A stretch of 64,000 nucleotides of DNA from Rivularia sp. T60_A2020_040 (GCA_015272215.1 JACYMD010000093.1:310001-374000), one strand, 5' to 3'. Shown: positions 43,945 to 54,323, counted from the first letter of the stretch. Notes: generated from the sequence alone by a model not told the origin. Numbers and translations are program-made.

Positions 43945-45036
43945 TTATTTCATTCTTGGTTGGGGTGAACAATAAGCAGGGAAAAAGTTGATTTCTAGTA
44001 AATTTTCTACAGGAATATTCAAATATTTTGCTTTCATTTCCACAAGATAACGATATTTTTGCTCATCGACTATCAGTCTCAGGGTATAGAAAGGATGTCG
44101 CAGCTTAGAAAAACCGGCTTTAAAGTTATAAACCGCGTCTTTAGATGCACCAACTCCACCACCTAAATGCAGAAATTGATTACCGCGCTGATGAGCCCAA
44201 TAACGAGCATAATCTGTTTCTAAACTACTCGGAGATAAATCGACAAATTTATCTTTCGTTCCACCTAATGTACTTTGAACAATACCACAAACTTCCGTAT
44301 ATAATCCTGCACAAGCGACTTCATTTTCATATTCAACAATACAAAGATGTAGTTTATCGCTTAAGGCTTTCCACATTTCTTCATAGTATGTTAAATCAAA
44401 GGAGTAATATCTTTCTGCTGCTTCTACTCTTCCCATAGTTTCTTGATAGATAGCAGTAAACTCGTCTAAATATTCTTCAATAGGCACAAATTTTGCTTCC
44501 ATTCCCAAACGTTTACACTTGTTTATTGTGCTTTTATGTCCTTTTCTTGTATGCGACCATAATTGAGATTCGGGAATTCTTAAATCAATAGAAACAGTTT
44601 CTCCGTTTTCTGTAAATAATCCCGGTTCAAAAATTTGGCTAAAATTTTCATTGAGTATAGGATGCATTCTAAAAAAGGCAGAACACACATTTTTTTCCAC
44701 TAAAACCTGTTTAAATTCAGCCATTGCCGCATCAGGAAATCCCTCGGTATTCACCGCGGCTTCACTTAATAAAATTCCTGGATAACCGTAGGGAGATTTA
44801 ATATCAAATATATCTTCTGTAATCAATTCCGAAGGAATTATATTATCACATTTTGATATTAGATAAGGTGCGAAAAATATCTTATCCCCATCACTAATTA
44901 CAACAGCTTCCGGTATTTGTTTTGTGCGACTTGATTCTAAGGAAATATATTGTGGTAATTGATAAACATCATGATTTATTTTATTTAATGTTTCCATCCA
45001 CAAAGGATTTGATAAATCGATAATTTGCGTCTTCAT
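43945..45036 (-). CDS. FemAB/GNAT-like acyltransferase
   Basis: 363 aa. Two GNAT-like halves as in FemAB proteins; the pattern LWSHTRKGHKSTINKCKRLG followed by EFTAIYQETMGRVEAAERYYSF and YENEVACAGLYTEVCGIVQ resembles the Acetyltransf_6 family. The end, LGGGVGASKDAVYNFKAGFS, is also typical. It probably acylates an amino sugar or a lipid-linked glycan, possibly with an aminoacyl group. Substrate unknown. ATG start; the locus is on the - strand and 82 bp follow the dioxygenase gene. Confidence 0.82.
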   Translation of the reverse strand: MKTQIIDLSNPLWMETLNKINHDVYQLPQYISLESSRTKQIPEAVVISDGDKIFFAPYLISKCDNIIPSELITEDIFDIKSPYGYPGILLSEAAVNTEGFPDAAMAEFKQVLVEKNVCSAFFRMHPILNENFSQIFEPGLFTENGETVSIDLRIPESQLWSHTRKGHKSTINKCKRLGMEAKFVPIEEYLDEFTAIYQETMGRVEAAERYYSFDLTYYEEMWKALSDKLHLCIVEYENEVACAGLYTEVCGIVQSTLGGTKDKFVDLSPSSLETDYARYWAHQRGNQFLHLGGGVGASKDAVYNFKAGFSKLRHPFYTLRLIVDEQKYRYLVEMKAKYLNIPVENLLEINFFPAYCSPQPRMK

Positions 45037-45118
45037 TACTATCTCTCAAGGTGATGTTTTTAATAATAAGGTGATGTTTTTAATAATTATGAATTAACAG
45101 CCTTTAACCTCTAACCTT

Positions 45119-46006
45119 TTACTCAGACCATAAAGTCGGAAATATCTCCGGGTCAGTATAATCTGGATGTCCACTTGGTAATTTACGGCACATACTATCA
45201 AGAAAGTGATGAATTTGTTTGCCTTGATTATGATAAACTTGATAACAGTTATCGTAGTCTTGCAAATACAAAGCAAAGGCTAAACGAACTTGATCGCTAC
45301 GGTTGGGATAGCTACCGTGAATAGTCAAACAATGGTGAAAACTAACCTGACCTTTCTCTAAAATCATCGGCACTTCAACAACTTTCTTCCCCACTTCAAA
45401 AAAGGTGTTTTCGATCTCTTGCAAATTTTGGTTATTGAAGGTACGCATATGTTCGTTACCCTTCCATTTATGACTACCATCTATAACTACTAATGGCGCT
45501 CTTTTTTGATCGACATCATGGAATGGAATCCAAGCGGAAAGCATTTTATTTGAAGTACATACGGAAGAATAAGAGTAATCTGTATGCCATCCTACTACAC
45601 CACTTTTAGTATTATTACTAATATTATCTATGGGAGCCTTATAAACTAAAGTGTCTTCAAATAGCCTTACTGCTTTACTTCTAGCTAATTTTGCAGCTAT
45701 CGCTCCAATAATCGGTTGAAGTACTAATTTACGCAGTTCTTTCTTCCGATAAGAAACGTGTTGGTTGTTTCTCACAGCATCCCCGTCTCCCGGCTTCCAA
45801 TCGCTGTATCCGGTGGTGTAGGGAATCGTCGCATCTGTTTCCCCACGATAGAACTTTTCAGCCCCTAAAAATGCTTGATCAAGAACCCACTCAGGAACGA
45901 TCTTTTTGGATATAAACCAACCGTGTTCTTCGTAAAAAGCAATGTCTTCTTCTGTTGGCAATAATTTTAGTTGCTCTGGGGATAATCCTTTAATTAAAGT
46001 TTCCAT
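45119..46006 (-). CDS. Phytanoyl-CoA dioxygenase (PhyH) family protein
   Basis: 295 aa Fe(II)/2-oxoglutarate oxygenase. The iron ligands are H141-T-D143 in GWHTDYSYSS and a distal His, about H230 in CLTIHGSYPNRSDQVR, where the Arg binds 2-oxoglutarate. Members hydroxylate many substrates; inside a polysaccharide locus the target may be a sugar, an acyl chain or an amino-acid substituent. Unusual neighbour for EPS genes. ATG start. Confidence 0.87.
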   Translation of the reverse strand: METLIKGLSPEQLKLLPTEEDIAFYEEHGWFISKKIVPEWVLDQAFLGAEKFYRGETDATIPYTTGYSDWKPGDGDAVRNNQHVSYRKKELRKLVLQPIIGAIAAKLARSKAVRLFEDTLVYKAPIDNISNNTKSGVVGWHTDYSYSSVCTSNKMLSAWIPFHDVDQKRAPLVVIDGSHKWKGNEHMRTFNNQNLQEIENTFFEVGKKVVEVPMILEKGQVSFHHCLTIHGSYPNRSDQVRLAFALYLQDYDNCYQVYHNQGKQIHHFLDSMCRKLPSGHPDYTDPEIFPTLWSE

Positions 46007-46061
46007 ACTTGTGCTAACTTTTAATTATTAATTAAACTCCTTTAATTATTCATTTTATAAT

Positions 46062-47177
46062 TCATCGAGAATTTGCGTAGATATAACTCTTAACATTCGT
46101 TACAGTAAAGAATTCTTTGATAATAGCCACAACGCGACTAACATCATCTAAGGAATAACGTTGGTCTGTAGTTATTGTCAAAATTCTATTTGATAAATCT
46201 ATGGCTTCCAAATCATTTGATGTCATCCCGTTATGTGGTTGCAGCCAATGAATTGCCGGAAAAATATTCTTTCCGATCAGATATTTACGTAAAGAGTCTC
46301 TAATTTGTTGGTTTCGACAAACTATAATGCTGTTAAATGGCACAGTTCCATGACTCCAGGAGCTAAAAAGAGGCTGCCAATCTCGATTTTGCTCCCCTAC
46401 AGTTAAATTTAAAAAATGCCTGATGTTAGCTTCTCGTCTTTGTCTAAACCCCTTGACATCCAAGCTACTCAAAACATTTGCCGAAAAAGCTGAAATGCGA
46501 TCGCAATTTAGATCATTAAGACTATCTTGACTCTCAATTTCAAGCTGTCGATAGGTATCCTTTGCAACATTGCCACCGTTGAGATAAGCTCGTTTCAAGA
46601 GCATAGCGCTCAATCGTTTATAAGCTCCATCACTCACTGATTCTAAAGCTTTCGGCAACGGTCTATTTTTCCCAGACCAAATCATCGCTCCGTCGGGAAT
46701 TGGTAAAGTTTTACGCAGGGAAGCTATTGCGTAATCAGCTTGGCTTTGTAATGCCCAATCAGAAAAAGGGTCGTGAGTATGATCTTCAATTAAAATTACA
46801 CCATCGTGTTTGTGATGCCAATCCTGCCAAACTTCTCTGGACTTAATGCCAAATAAGTTTACCGCTAAGACCAAATCGCCGCAAGCAGCATCAAGAGAGT
46901 TAAAATCCGGATATTTTTGTGTGGGTAAATCCCGGTACCAGCAAATATCAAAAGCCTTAGTGAGTTTTTCCGCTGATTCCATGCAGAAGAATGATGGTAG
47001 ATGCAACCTCAATCTTTGATTATGCTTCCCATTAAGAATTCTTTCTAAACCAAATAAACTAGCACACCCAGTAGAAAATAATTCGTAATCCGATGGTAAT
47101 TCAACTGTTTGTCCTACTGAACTAATCAAATCATTAGACCAATCGAACTCGGAGCCTATCTCCCATGGTTGTTTCAT
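46062..47177 (-). CDS. Divergent PLP-dependent aminotransferase-like protein
   Basis: 371 aa with the layout of DegT-type enzymes: an early GCASLFGLERIL (helix start), LVLAVNLFGIKSREVW, IEDHTHDPFSDW, and a candidate PLP lysine in IASLRKTLPIPDGAMIW (about 152-168). It lacks the standard GGG after the lysine and is divergent from the DegT gene at 42495. It may be an aminotransferase of an unusual keto sugar, or a catalytically changed relative. ATG start; starts 30 bp downstream of the sugar transferase gene. Confidence 0.75.
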   Translation of the reverse strand: MKQPWEIGSEFDWSNDLISSVGQTVELPSDYELFSTGCASLFGLERILNGKHNQRLRLHLPSFFCMESAEKLTKAFDICWYRDLPTQKYPDFNSLDAACGDLVLAVNLFGIKSREVWQDWHHKHDGVILIEDHTHDPFSDWALQSQADYAIASLRKTLPIPDGAMIWSGKNRPLPKALESVSDGAYKRLSAMLLKRAYLNGGNVAKDTYRQLEIESQDSLNDLNCDRISAFSANVLSSLDVKGFRQRREANIRHFLNLTVGEQNRDWQPLFSSWSHGTVPFNSIIVCRNQQIRDSLRKYLIGKNIFPAIHWLQPHNGMTSNDLEAIDLSNRILTITTDQRYSLDDVSRVVAIIKEFFTVTNVKSYIYANSR

Positions 47178-47207
47178 TCGCTGTTACCTCATTACTAAAT
47201 TAATAGA

Positions 47208-47864
47208 CTAACCTTTAGCGTTGCTACCCATAAACTCTTCACCAGTCGCATAACCAGGCTGGCTGATTTCTTCTTTCCGCAATACTTTCACCACTGTCAT
47301 CAAGATAATTTTTAAGTCCAGTAATAGACTCCAATTGTCTACATACCAGACATCTAATCGGAATTTCTTTTCCCAATCTCCATCCAATAATCTGCGTCCG
47401 TTAACTTGCGCCCATCCGGTAATACCCGGTTTAACTTCATGACGACGCGCTTGTTCAGGAGTATAACGCTCTAAATACCTCACCAACAAAGGTCGAGGTC
47501 CCACAATACTCATGTCACCTTTGACAACATTCCACAGTTGTGGAAGTTCGTCTAAACTACTTTCTCGTAAAAACTCACCAAATGCTGTCAGACGTAATTC
47601 GTCATCTAAAAGATTGCCCTTAGCATCGCGCTCGTCCGTCATCGTGCGAAATTTGTAAAACTGAAAAATCTGATTATCTTTACCCGGACGAGGTTGACTG
47701 AAAATTATCGGACTACCCATCCGCAAGTAAATCGCGATCGCAACTATTAATATTAGAGGAGAAAACACCAATAAGGCGATCGCCGCAATCACTCGATCTA
47801 AGGCAGATTTAATCATGCGACTGCCTTTACTTTTATACTCACTCCGTAATTCTTGTGCAATCAT
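47208..47864 (-). CDS. Initiating sugar transferase (PglC/EpsL-like)
   Basis: 218 aa small monotopic phosphoglycosyl transferase that places the first sugar phosphate on undecaprenyl phosphate. One N-terminal re-entrant helix (about 20-45), then FSQPRPGKDNQIFQFYKFRTM (split at about 55-75), LRESSLDELPQLWNVVKGDMS with the catalytic Asp-Glu pair, VGPRP, and KPGITGWAQVNGRR. Length near 200 without a large N-terminal domain fits PglC/EpsL rather than WbaP. It supports an amino-sugar as first residue. Confidence 0.93.
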   Translation of the reverse strand: MIAQELRSEYKSKGSRMIKSALDRVIAAIALLVFSPLILIVAIAIYLRMGSPIIFSQPRPGKDNQIFQFYKFRTMTDERDAKGNLLDDELRLTAFGEFLRESSLDELPQLWNVVKGDMSIVGPRPLLVRYLERYTPEQARRHEVKPGITGWAQVNGRRLLDGDWEKKFRLDVWYVDNWSLLLDLKIILMTVVKVLRKEEISQPGYATGEEFMGSNAKG

Positions 47865-48209
47865 AAATACATCCCCTAATGTTTATAACTCAAAAAATTT
47901 CCTTTAACCTGTTAACTGTTTAGAGTTTTCCCTAAGCATTTAATAGATGTAAAAGTATCTATTCCTACTCAAATAAAACAACAAGCGGAAGTCAAAGCAA
48001 ACAAGCAGTAAAAACTGATGAAAGTATTTAATTCCTATCAACTGTCAATTTGATAACTTGTATTATTTTTGACTTTGATGCTGCTATTAGCTATGAATGA
48101 TTGTGTAATTAAGACTAAAAAATAAATCTTCAATCCATAATAAACATAACCATAATTAGTTAAATTTTGTTGCCAATTTGGCAGTAATTTTCTCTGGTCA
48201 GATTTATGA
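47865..48209. other. 345-bp spacer inside the EPS locus
   Basis: AT-rich; no ORF, hairpin or repeat array of note. Transcription may restart here for the downstream half of the locus. Confidence 0.4.
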
Positions 48210-49388
48210 TTATCGACTTTGTGTTGAGAACTGGTTAATTTGCGGGGATTTTAGGGATAAAGCTTGAGAATATAAAGTTTCGTGAAGTTTGATAATGTGA
48301 CGCAAATCGAAATTATTCATACGTTCTCGTCCTCGTGTTCCCATCATAGAAGCAGATTGAGGATGATTTAATAAATATTTGATTGCCGAGGCAAGTTTTT
48401 CGATATCCCCCACAGGAAAAAGAATCCCGCAATCCGATGAAACTAAATCCCTAGTTCCACGAATATCACTACCAATTACAGGAGTTTCTAAACACAAAGA
48501 TTCCATAACACTACGAGGAAGTCCTTCTTGTTCAGAAGCGAGGATAGTCGCAAAAGCTGCCATCATCAAAGTGGGAATATCATTACGGTGTCCGAGAAAA
48601 CGTATTTTTTCCTGTATCCCCAATTGAGTTGCTAGCTGCTGCATTTCTTCAAATAAATCTCCATCTCCAGCAAAAGCCAAACAAGCATCGATGGGATTTA
48701 CACTAGCGAAGGCTCTCAAAATATCCTGTGGATGCTTGCGAGGGATAAATTCAGCTACAGATAAGAAAAGCTTGGTTTGGGGATTTAAATCTAATTCCCG
48801 ACGTACTTGTTCAACTTCAGCATCGTTCGTGGCATGAGAACTGTAATAATTTAAATCTACGCCAATTCCGGGCATATAGCGGACTTTATCGGGATAAATC
48901 AATTGATATTGCTTTGCTGCGGCTTCATCCTCCCGATTAATAGTAACTAAATAGTCTGTCCAACTGCCTGCAAGTTTTTCCAAACCGAGAAAAGCAGTAT
49001 TTTTCAAAATGCTTCCACCACTATGGAAGTGAAAACCGTGAGCAGTATAAATCACCTTCGTTTTACCCTGACTTGTGTAATTTCTCAGAGCATATCGAGT
49101 CACAAAAGCAGCTACCGGAGTATGAACATGAACTAAATCGTATTTTCCTTGCTGCATCGCTGCTTGAATTTGACCTGGTGCTAAGAGTAAATTTCGGGGA
49201 TTTAAAGGATTTCGCGACCATTGTACCTCCCACACATGGTCAAATTCTTCTTGGCATTGATTGCAAGCTGAGATTCCACAAGCCATTGCATCAACTTTCC
49301 AGCCTAGACTGCGGAAATGACGTGCAAAAGGAAGTAAGAAAGCTGTGAGGGTTTCTGGGATGGTAGTGACGATTAAAAGGTTTTTCAT
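48210..49388 (-). CDS. Glycosyltransferase family 4
   Basis: 392 aa GT-B enzyme. N-terminal acceptor domain with LVHVHTPVAAFVTRYALR and YTAHGFHFHSGG (about 90-130); the C-terminal donor domain has FLSVAEFIPRKHPQDILRAFA, RFLGHRNDIPTLMMAA, and EQEGLPRSVMESLCLETPVIGSD (about 290-312) with the ExxxxxxxE signature of GT4. Related to EpsD/WcfP types. Adds a sugar to the lipid-linked repeat unit. ATG start. Confidence 0.92.
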   Translation of the reverse strand: MKNLLIVTTIPETLTAFLLPFARHFRSLGWKVDAMACGISACNQCQEEFDHVWEVQWSRNPLNPRNLLLAPGQIQAAMQQGKYDLVHVHTPVAAFVTRYALRNYTSQGKTKVIYTAHGFHFHSGGSILKNTAFLGLEKLAGSWTDYLVTINREDEAAAKQYQLIYPDKVRYMPGIGVDLNYYSSHATNDAEVEQVRRELDLNPQTKLFLSVAEFIPRKHPQDILRAFASVNPIDACLAFAGDGDLFEEMQQLATQLGIQEKIRFLGHRNDIPTLMMAAFATILASEQEGLPRSVMESLCLETPVIGSDIRGTRDLVSSDCGILFPVGDIEKLASAIKYLLNHPQSASMMGTRGRERMNNFDLRHIIKLHETLYSQALSLKSPQINQFSTQSR

Positions 49389-49440
49389 TTAGATTTCTCT
49401 TTTTGATGATAATTTCTTCATCCGAAATAAAGTATTATTA

Positions 49441-50616
49441 TTAATAATTCGACTGCTTTGTTAATATTGACTCATATAATTTTTCGTATTTATTGACGAC
49501 AAAATTCAAAGAAAAATAATTAATAATTCTCTCTCTTGCTGCTTTTCCTAAACTTCTTCTACCTTCTATACCCATATCGATCAACTCTTGCCAAGCATTA
49601 GCTAATGCTTGGGAATCTTTTGGAGGTAAAACTTTTCCTGTATTCCCAACTATAAATGCAGAATCACCAACATCTGTGACAGCACAAGGTACACCGCAAG
49701 ACATTGCTTCTCCAATTACATTAGGAAAAGCTTCTCCGAAATATGATGAAGTAGAAGCAATATCTAAAGCAGCAGTTAAATGCGGTATATCTTGCCGTTC
49801 ACCAAGTAAATGAACATGATCGGCAATTTTTAATTCGTTAATTATGTGAGTTAAATTTTGATTCTCCCAACTTACTTCACTTCCAGCCAATAGAAAATGC
49901 ACGTCTGGATTTTCTTTGAGTAAAAAAGCCCCAGCACGTAGAAAATTGGCAAAATCCTTCATCGCATGATAACGGCTAATTCTACCGATTAAAAATGTAT
50001 TTTCTGCCAGTCCTAATTCTTTTCTAACTTCCATCCGAGACTTAATTGATGGCATGAAAATTTGTGTATCGAAACCATTGGGAATTACTTGAGTTTTGCT
50101 TTCTTTGTAGCCCAAATCCTTGTGTTGGCTAGCACTAATATTCGAGTTATATATTATTTTGGTAGAAAAATTTGATAGCGAAGCTAATAACTTAATAATA
50201 GCAGCAGTACTTGGTTTTTCGTAGTTTAACGAATAGATTGAATGACGAATATTCCAGATTATCGGTACCGATTTTAAATGAGAAATTTTAGTTAATTGGG
50301 CTGCAAGATTTCCGTGATACATCCAGCCTTGGATTAAATCGGGCTGAAGCTGATGTACTAGATGAAATAATCGCCAAATCGCTGCTAGTGTTGGCTTTGA
50401 GGATTCCATTGCTAGAGTATGCACGGGAATATCTAAAGCTGAAATTTGATCGCCCCATATACCCCGATCTATCAAAGAAAGTACAATTGGTTTAAATCGC
50501 TGTCTATTTGTTTTAGATAATAAATTATAAAGCATCTTTTCTGCGCCACCCATATCTAGGTCAGTAATTAGATGTAGAATTTTCAAAGGTTTAGATGAAT
50601 CAATTCCATTAAGCAT
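49441..50616 (-). CDS. Glycosyltransferase family 4
   Basis: 391 aa GT-B. MLNGIDSSKPLKILHLITDL leads into DMGGAEKMLYNLLS, the glycine-rich GGAE loop of GT4. Donor domain: GRISRYHAMKDFANFLRAG, VHLLGERQDIPHLTAALD and GEAFPNVIGEAMSCGVPCAVTDVGD (signature at about 290-305). Probably one of four sugar-adding steps. ATG start. Confidence 0.92.
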   Translation of the reverse strand: MLNGIDSSKPLKILHLITDLDMGGAEKMLYNLLSKTNRQRFKPIVLSLIDRGIWGDQISALDIPVHTLAMESSKPTLAAIWRLFHLVHQLQPDLIQGWMYHGNLAAQLTKISHLKSVPIIWNIRHSIYSLNYEKPSTAAIIKLLASLSNFSTKIIYNSNISASQHKDLGYKESKTQVIPNGFDTQIFMPSIKSRMEVRKELGLAENTFLIGRISRYHAMKDFANFLRAGAFLLKENPDVHFLLAGSEVSWENQNLTHIINELKIADHVHLLGERQDIPHLTAALDIASTSSYFGEAFPNVIGEAMSCGVPCAVTDVGDSAFIVGNTGKVLPPKDSQALANAWQELIDMGIEGRRSLGKAARERIINYFSLNFVVNKYEKLYESILTKQSNY

Positions 50617-50643
50617 ATCTATTTTCTCCTATACAAAGTTAAT

Positions 50644-51999
50644 TTAAATTTTATTCTTCAGGTGATTATTTTTTTTTCCAAAATATATCTTACTTCCAAA
50701 TATTAGCAATATAAAGATTGACAATAAAAACCCGAAATCTGCAAATAAAAATATGCCTGGATCTCCAGAGGTAAAAAAATCTATCCAAATTTGAGCCGAC
50801 ATTATATAAATGAACGGCATCCAATATGTTTGAAACAAATGATTATAGCAAACTGTTTCGATAAAAGAACCAATCCAACCATAGACAAAACAAACAACTA
50901 TTAATCCAGGCCAGTAAAAACTATAAATTCCAAAGGCAAACATACCAGTTGGGATTGTAAAATCATTTGTTCCAACAATATACGTAGTATTTAATGCAGA
51001 AATTGTTTCCGGTAGTTCTATATTCAATAACCTTTCAGGTAAAAATGAAATTATGCCGTAATACCAATCAATAAATAAACGTTGTGGATAATCTATACTT
51101 AAGGCAGCTTTGAGAGAATATATTTGGTAAGAAAAATTATCTATTAAATCATCAAAACCTCCAGAACTTTCTGATTGACTCTCAAGAGCTGCTAAAAAAA
51201 GTTCTTGGACACGAGAAAAACCATCATTAATTCCACTTAAGCTAAAAAAGAAAGCTTTCCCATATAAAATAAATAAAATAGATGGAACTATCAGCGTAAA
51301 AGTTGCTAGCCAAGGTATTTTTCTTCTAACGATTATGTCCACTAGATAAAATGTTAAAAAGTAAATGATTAAATGCGCTCGACCTCCGGTTATAGTTACT
51401 CCAACTACTGTACAAATTACTGAAATAATAAATACTAAATATAAGATCAATTTGGGGTTTTTTCTTTTTCTTAAAAAGATTGAGGCATAAATTAGGTAAG
51501 AAGCGCAAAATGATAAAAACATAAAGTGCTTAAAGAATACAAATACTCCTCCTTTCTCTACACTTGTTCTGATAAAAGTTGATTGAGAAACTGCATTAAG
51601 TACACCACCAAACTGTAAAGCATATACTTGTACTGATAAACAAGCAAATATTAATAAAAAAGCGGTAATCCTAAAAATAGTTTTTTCACTATGCCATTTT
51701 ATTGTAATTTTTTTGGCATATTTTTTAGCTGAATAACTATAAAAGCCTAATAGTATAGTAAAATATCCGATAAATATTGCTAACAAAAGCTGAGCATTAT
51801 TGATATTAAATTCAAAAAAACTATTTTTCTCAATCCCTTTACCTCCTAAATTAATGGCTAAAATAAAACCAGGAATAGAATACATTAAGCAAAATATTAA
51901 ATGAAAAAAAGTTAGAAAATCAAATACGGTTTTTCTCTTTCTGACTTTTTCCACAAATACAATAAAAAAAGTTAATCCTAAGTATGCCGTTGACAGCAT
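50644..51999 (-). CDS. Wzy-type O-antigen/EPS polymerase
   Basis: 451 aa integral membrane protein with about 10-12 helices and one larger extracytoplasmic loop (about 240-320, containing SSGGFDDLIDNFSYQIYSLKA). This topology fits oligosaccharide repeat-unit polymerases; the sequence itself is poorly conserved, as usual. Its codon use is very AT-rich, more than its neighbours. It would join repeat units at the periplasmic face. ATG start. Confidence 0.8.
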   Translation of the reverse strand: MLSTAYLGLTFFIVFVEKVRKRKTVFDFLTFFHLIFCLMYSIPGFILAINLGGKGIEKNSFFEFNINNAQLLLAIFIGYFTILLGFYSYSAKKYAKKITIKWHSEKTIFRITAFLLIFACLSVQVYALQFGGVLNAVSQSTFIRTSVEKGGVFVFFKHFMFLSFCASYLIYASIFLRKRKNPKLILYLVFIISVICTVVGVTITGGRAHLIIYFLTFYLVDIIVRRKIPWLATFTLIVPSILFILYGKAFFFSLSGINDGFSRVQELFLAALESQSESSGGFDDLIDNFSYQIYSLKAALSIDYPQRLFIDWYYGIISFLPERLLNIELPETISALNTTYIVGTNDFTIPTGMFAFGIYSFYWPGLIVVCFVYGWIGSFIETVCYNHLFQTYWMPFIYIMSAQIWIDFFTSGDPGIFLFADFGFLLSIFILLIFGSKIYFGKKNNHLKNKI

Positions 52000-52062
52000 A
52001 ATGCCTCTTATTTGTTGATTTTTTTAGCGACTCGTATATTTACTAATTATTCCTAATTATTT

Positions 52063-53148
52063 CTATTTGACTAAGTTTAAATAATTAGAAGTAGCTCTTT
52101 CAAAAGAAAAATACATTGCTCTTTCAATTAGTATTTCTTTATTCACTGGCAAAGAAAGCACGTTTAACATTGCTTGAGCAAGAGCTTGCACATCACCTGT
52201 AGATACCAATTCTCCATATTTACCTGCTTCTAAAATTTCTCTCGGACCGCTAGGACAATCTGTAGAAATAACCGGACAACCGCAAGCCATTGCTTCAATT
52301 AATACTGTTGGTAAACCCTCCCACAAAGAAGAAAGTACAAAGGCATTAGCTCTACTCATATATGCATAAGGATTTTTCACAAACCCAGGCATATCAACAT
52401 CATCAGTTATACCTAAATTATCAATCAATATCTCTAATTCAGTTCTTAATTTTCCTTCTCCCAAAATAATTAAGCGAGCTAATTTTTTCTGTCTCAATAA
52501 TGCAAAAGCTTTAATCAGAGTCGCAAAATCTTTTTGTACTGTAAGTCTTCCTACCGCGACAAAGACGGGAGGAGTATTTTCTCTAAACCAGGAATGGTCT
52601 AAAGGTGCTTTTGCTTGGGAAATAAGATTATTATCAACTACAGGATTATATATTGTCTTAACTGTACCTGTTTTTAAACCAAGTTTAGCTTCTAAATCTT
52701 CCGATACAGCTTGAGAAACTCCAACTACATGATTGGCACGAGGATAAACTAATTTCATAAATGGTGGAACTAATTTAGCCCGGATTAATTGAGATTTTGA
52801 TGCCGATAAAGTATTATGTTCTACTATTACTAATTCAGTGTTCGTGCCTGCTAATTCTTTGGCTAAAACAGATATAACATTAGCATGAGCCATATGGGAT
52901 ATTAATGCCTGCGGTTGATATTTTTTTAGGTAACGAGACAAAGGTAAAATAGCCTTGATAACTCGTCCTGCGGCTAAATCAATGATACGTACTTTTTCTG
53001 GTATTTGACTTAAAAGTGGTCCTTCTGCTGCCGCTAAAATTAAATCTAAAGAAATAGCTTGTACAACCATTTCTTTGAGCAAATTGATAACTACTCTTTC
53101 GGCACCACCACCTTCCATACAAGGAAGAAAAAAAGCAATATGTTTCAT
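52063..53148 (-). CDS. Glycosyltransferase family 4
   Basis: 361 aa. Start: KHIAFFLPCMEGGGAERVV, with the GGGAER loop. The donor domain holds FVAVGRLTVQKDFATLIKAFALL and SLWEGLPTVLIEAMACGCPVISTDCPSGPREIL (signature about 265-297). Sister to the gene at 53193 in style, so perhaps a duplicated pair acting in succession. ATG start. Confidence 0.93.
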   Translation of the reverse strand: MKHIAFFLPCMEGGGAERVVINLLKEMVVQAISLDLILAAAEGPLLSQIPEKVRIIDLAAGRVIKAILPLSRYLKKYQPQALISHMAHANVISVLAKELAGTNTELVIVEHNTLSASKSQLIRAKLVPPFMKLVYPRANHVVGVSQAVSEDLEAKLGLKTGTVKTIYNPVVDNNLISQAKAPLDHSWFRENTPPVFVAVGRLTVQKDFATLIKAFALLRQKKLARLIILGEGKLRTELEILIDNLGITDDVDMPGFVKNPYAYMSRANAFVLSSLWEGLPTVLIEAMACGCPVISTDCPSGPREILEAGKYGELVSTGDVQALAQAMLNVLSLPVNKEILIERAMYFSFERATSNYLNLVK

Positions 53149-53192
53149 AAAATTGTGATTTTCAACAGATAAAAAATACTTGTGGAACTTTT

Positions 53193-54323
53193 TTAAAAAT
53201 TTACGTAATATTTCTTTGATTTAGCTGTCTCATTAATTAAAACTTGCCAATTTTCTAATATTTGTTCTAAACGAAATCTTCCTAATGTTTGTTGAGCTTT
53301 TTCTGCTAATTTAGCAGCTTCTTCTGGATTTGTAATTAGATGCTCAATTGCAGATGCTAAGGCTGATACATCTTCTGTAGGTACTAAAATCCCATTTAAA
53401 TTATGATTAATTATTTCTCGCGGTCCGTTAGGACAATCTGTAGAAATTACTGGCAATCCACAAGCCATTGCCTCAATTATGACGTTACCAAACCCTTCAT
53501 AACGTGAAGATAATACAAATATTTCTGATTTTTTTAAAAAAGGAAAGGGATTTTTTATTCGTCCAGGAAATGTAACTTGATGGCTTAATCCTAATTTATC
53601 TCGAAGATTCTCAAGCTGTTGACGTAGCTCTCCTTCTCCTAATATCATAAGTTGCCATTGTGGATATTTATGAGCAATTTTATTGAAGGCTAATAATAAA
53701 ATATCAAAACCTTTCTGATAGGTTAAACGTCCCATTGCCACAAGTAGTTTTTTCTCTGAGTCAGCTTTCTCCCATAAAGTTGTGTTGTTATTATCGTCTG
53801 CAATTGGTGTCAACGGATTATATATAACTGCTCTTTTACTTCGTGGTATCCAATCAAAATAATCATCAACTCCCTTACTACAACTAACAATTTTGTTTGC
53901 TCTTGCATAAGTGAAAATTCTTAATTTATCCCATATACCACTGTTAGCATCTAAACGAGGATTATTTTGTTCGCTGATTATAACTGGAATACCCACATTA
54001 GTAAGTGCTAATAATGTCAAGATATTTGTTTCTTTGATAAAGGATATAACAATATCAGGTTGCTCTGAGCTAATTGTCTTTCTTAATATTGCGATGCGAG
54101 AATAATTATTTTTGATAGCATGAAAAAATGTTGGAGAATCGTTAGCAATATTTAATGGTAATCTTTTCACTTTGCTAGGCAATGTATAAAAGTCTTTATC
54201 TTCTCCATAAAGAGTTATGACGCTAATATCATGACCTTTTTTTAAAAAGCCTTCAGCTAATAAAACTAAAGCTCTCTCTGCACCACCACCTGTAAGAGAA
54301 GAAATCACAAAAGTTAATCTCAT
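53193..54323 (-). CDS. Glycosyltransferase family 4
   Basis: 376 aa. MRLTFVISSLTGGGAERALV, then MGRLTYQKGFDILLLAF and SSRYEGFGNVIIEAMACGLPVISTDCPNGPREI (about 270-302). The ATG overlaps the flippase gene stop by 4 bp (ATGA), so the two are translationally coupled. Confidence 0.93.
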   Translation of the reverse strand: MRLTFVISSLTGGGAERALVLLAEGFLKKGHDISVITLYGEDKDFYTLPSKVKRLPLNIANDSPTFFHAIKNNYSRIAILRKTISSEQPDIVISFIKETNILTLLALTNVGIPVIISEQNNPRLDANSGIWDKLRIFTYARANKIVSCSKGVDDYFDWIPRSKRAVIYNPLTPIADDNNNTTLWEKADSEKKLLVAMGRLTYQKGFDILLLAFNKIAHKYPQWQLMILGEGELRQQLENLRDKLGLSHQVTFPGRIKNPFPFLKKSEIFVLSSRYEGFGNVIIEAMACGLPVISTDCPNGPREIINHNLNGILVPTEDVSALASAIEHLITNPEEAAKLAEKAQQTLGRFRLEQILENWQVLINETAKSKKYYVNF

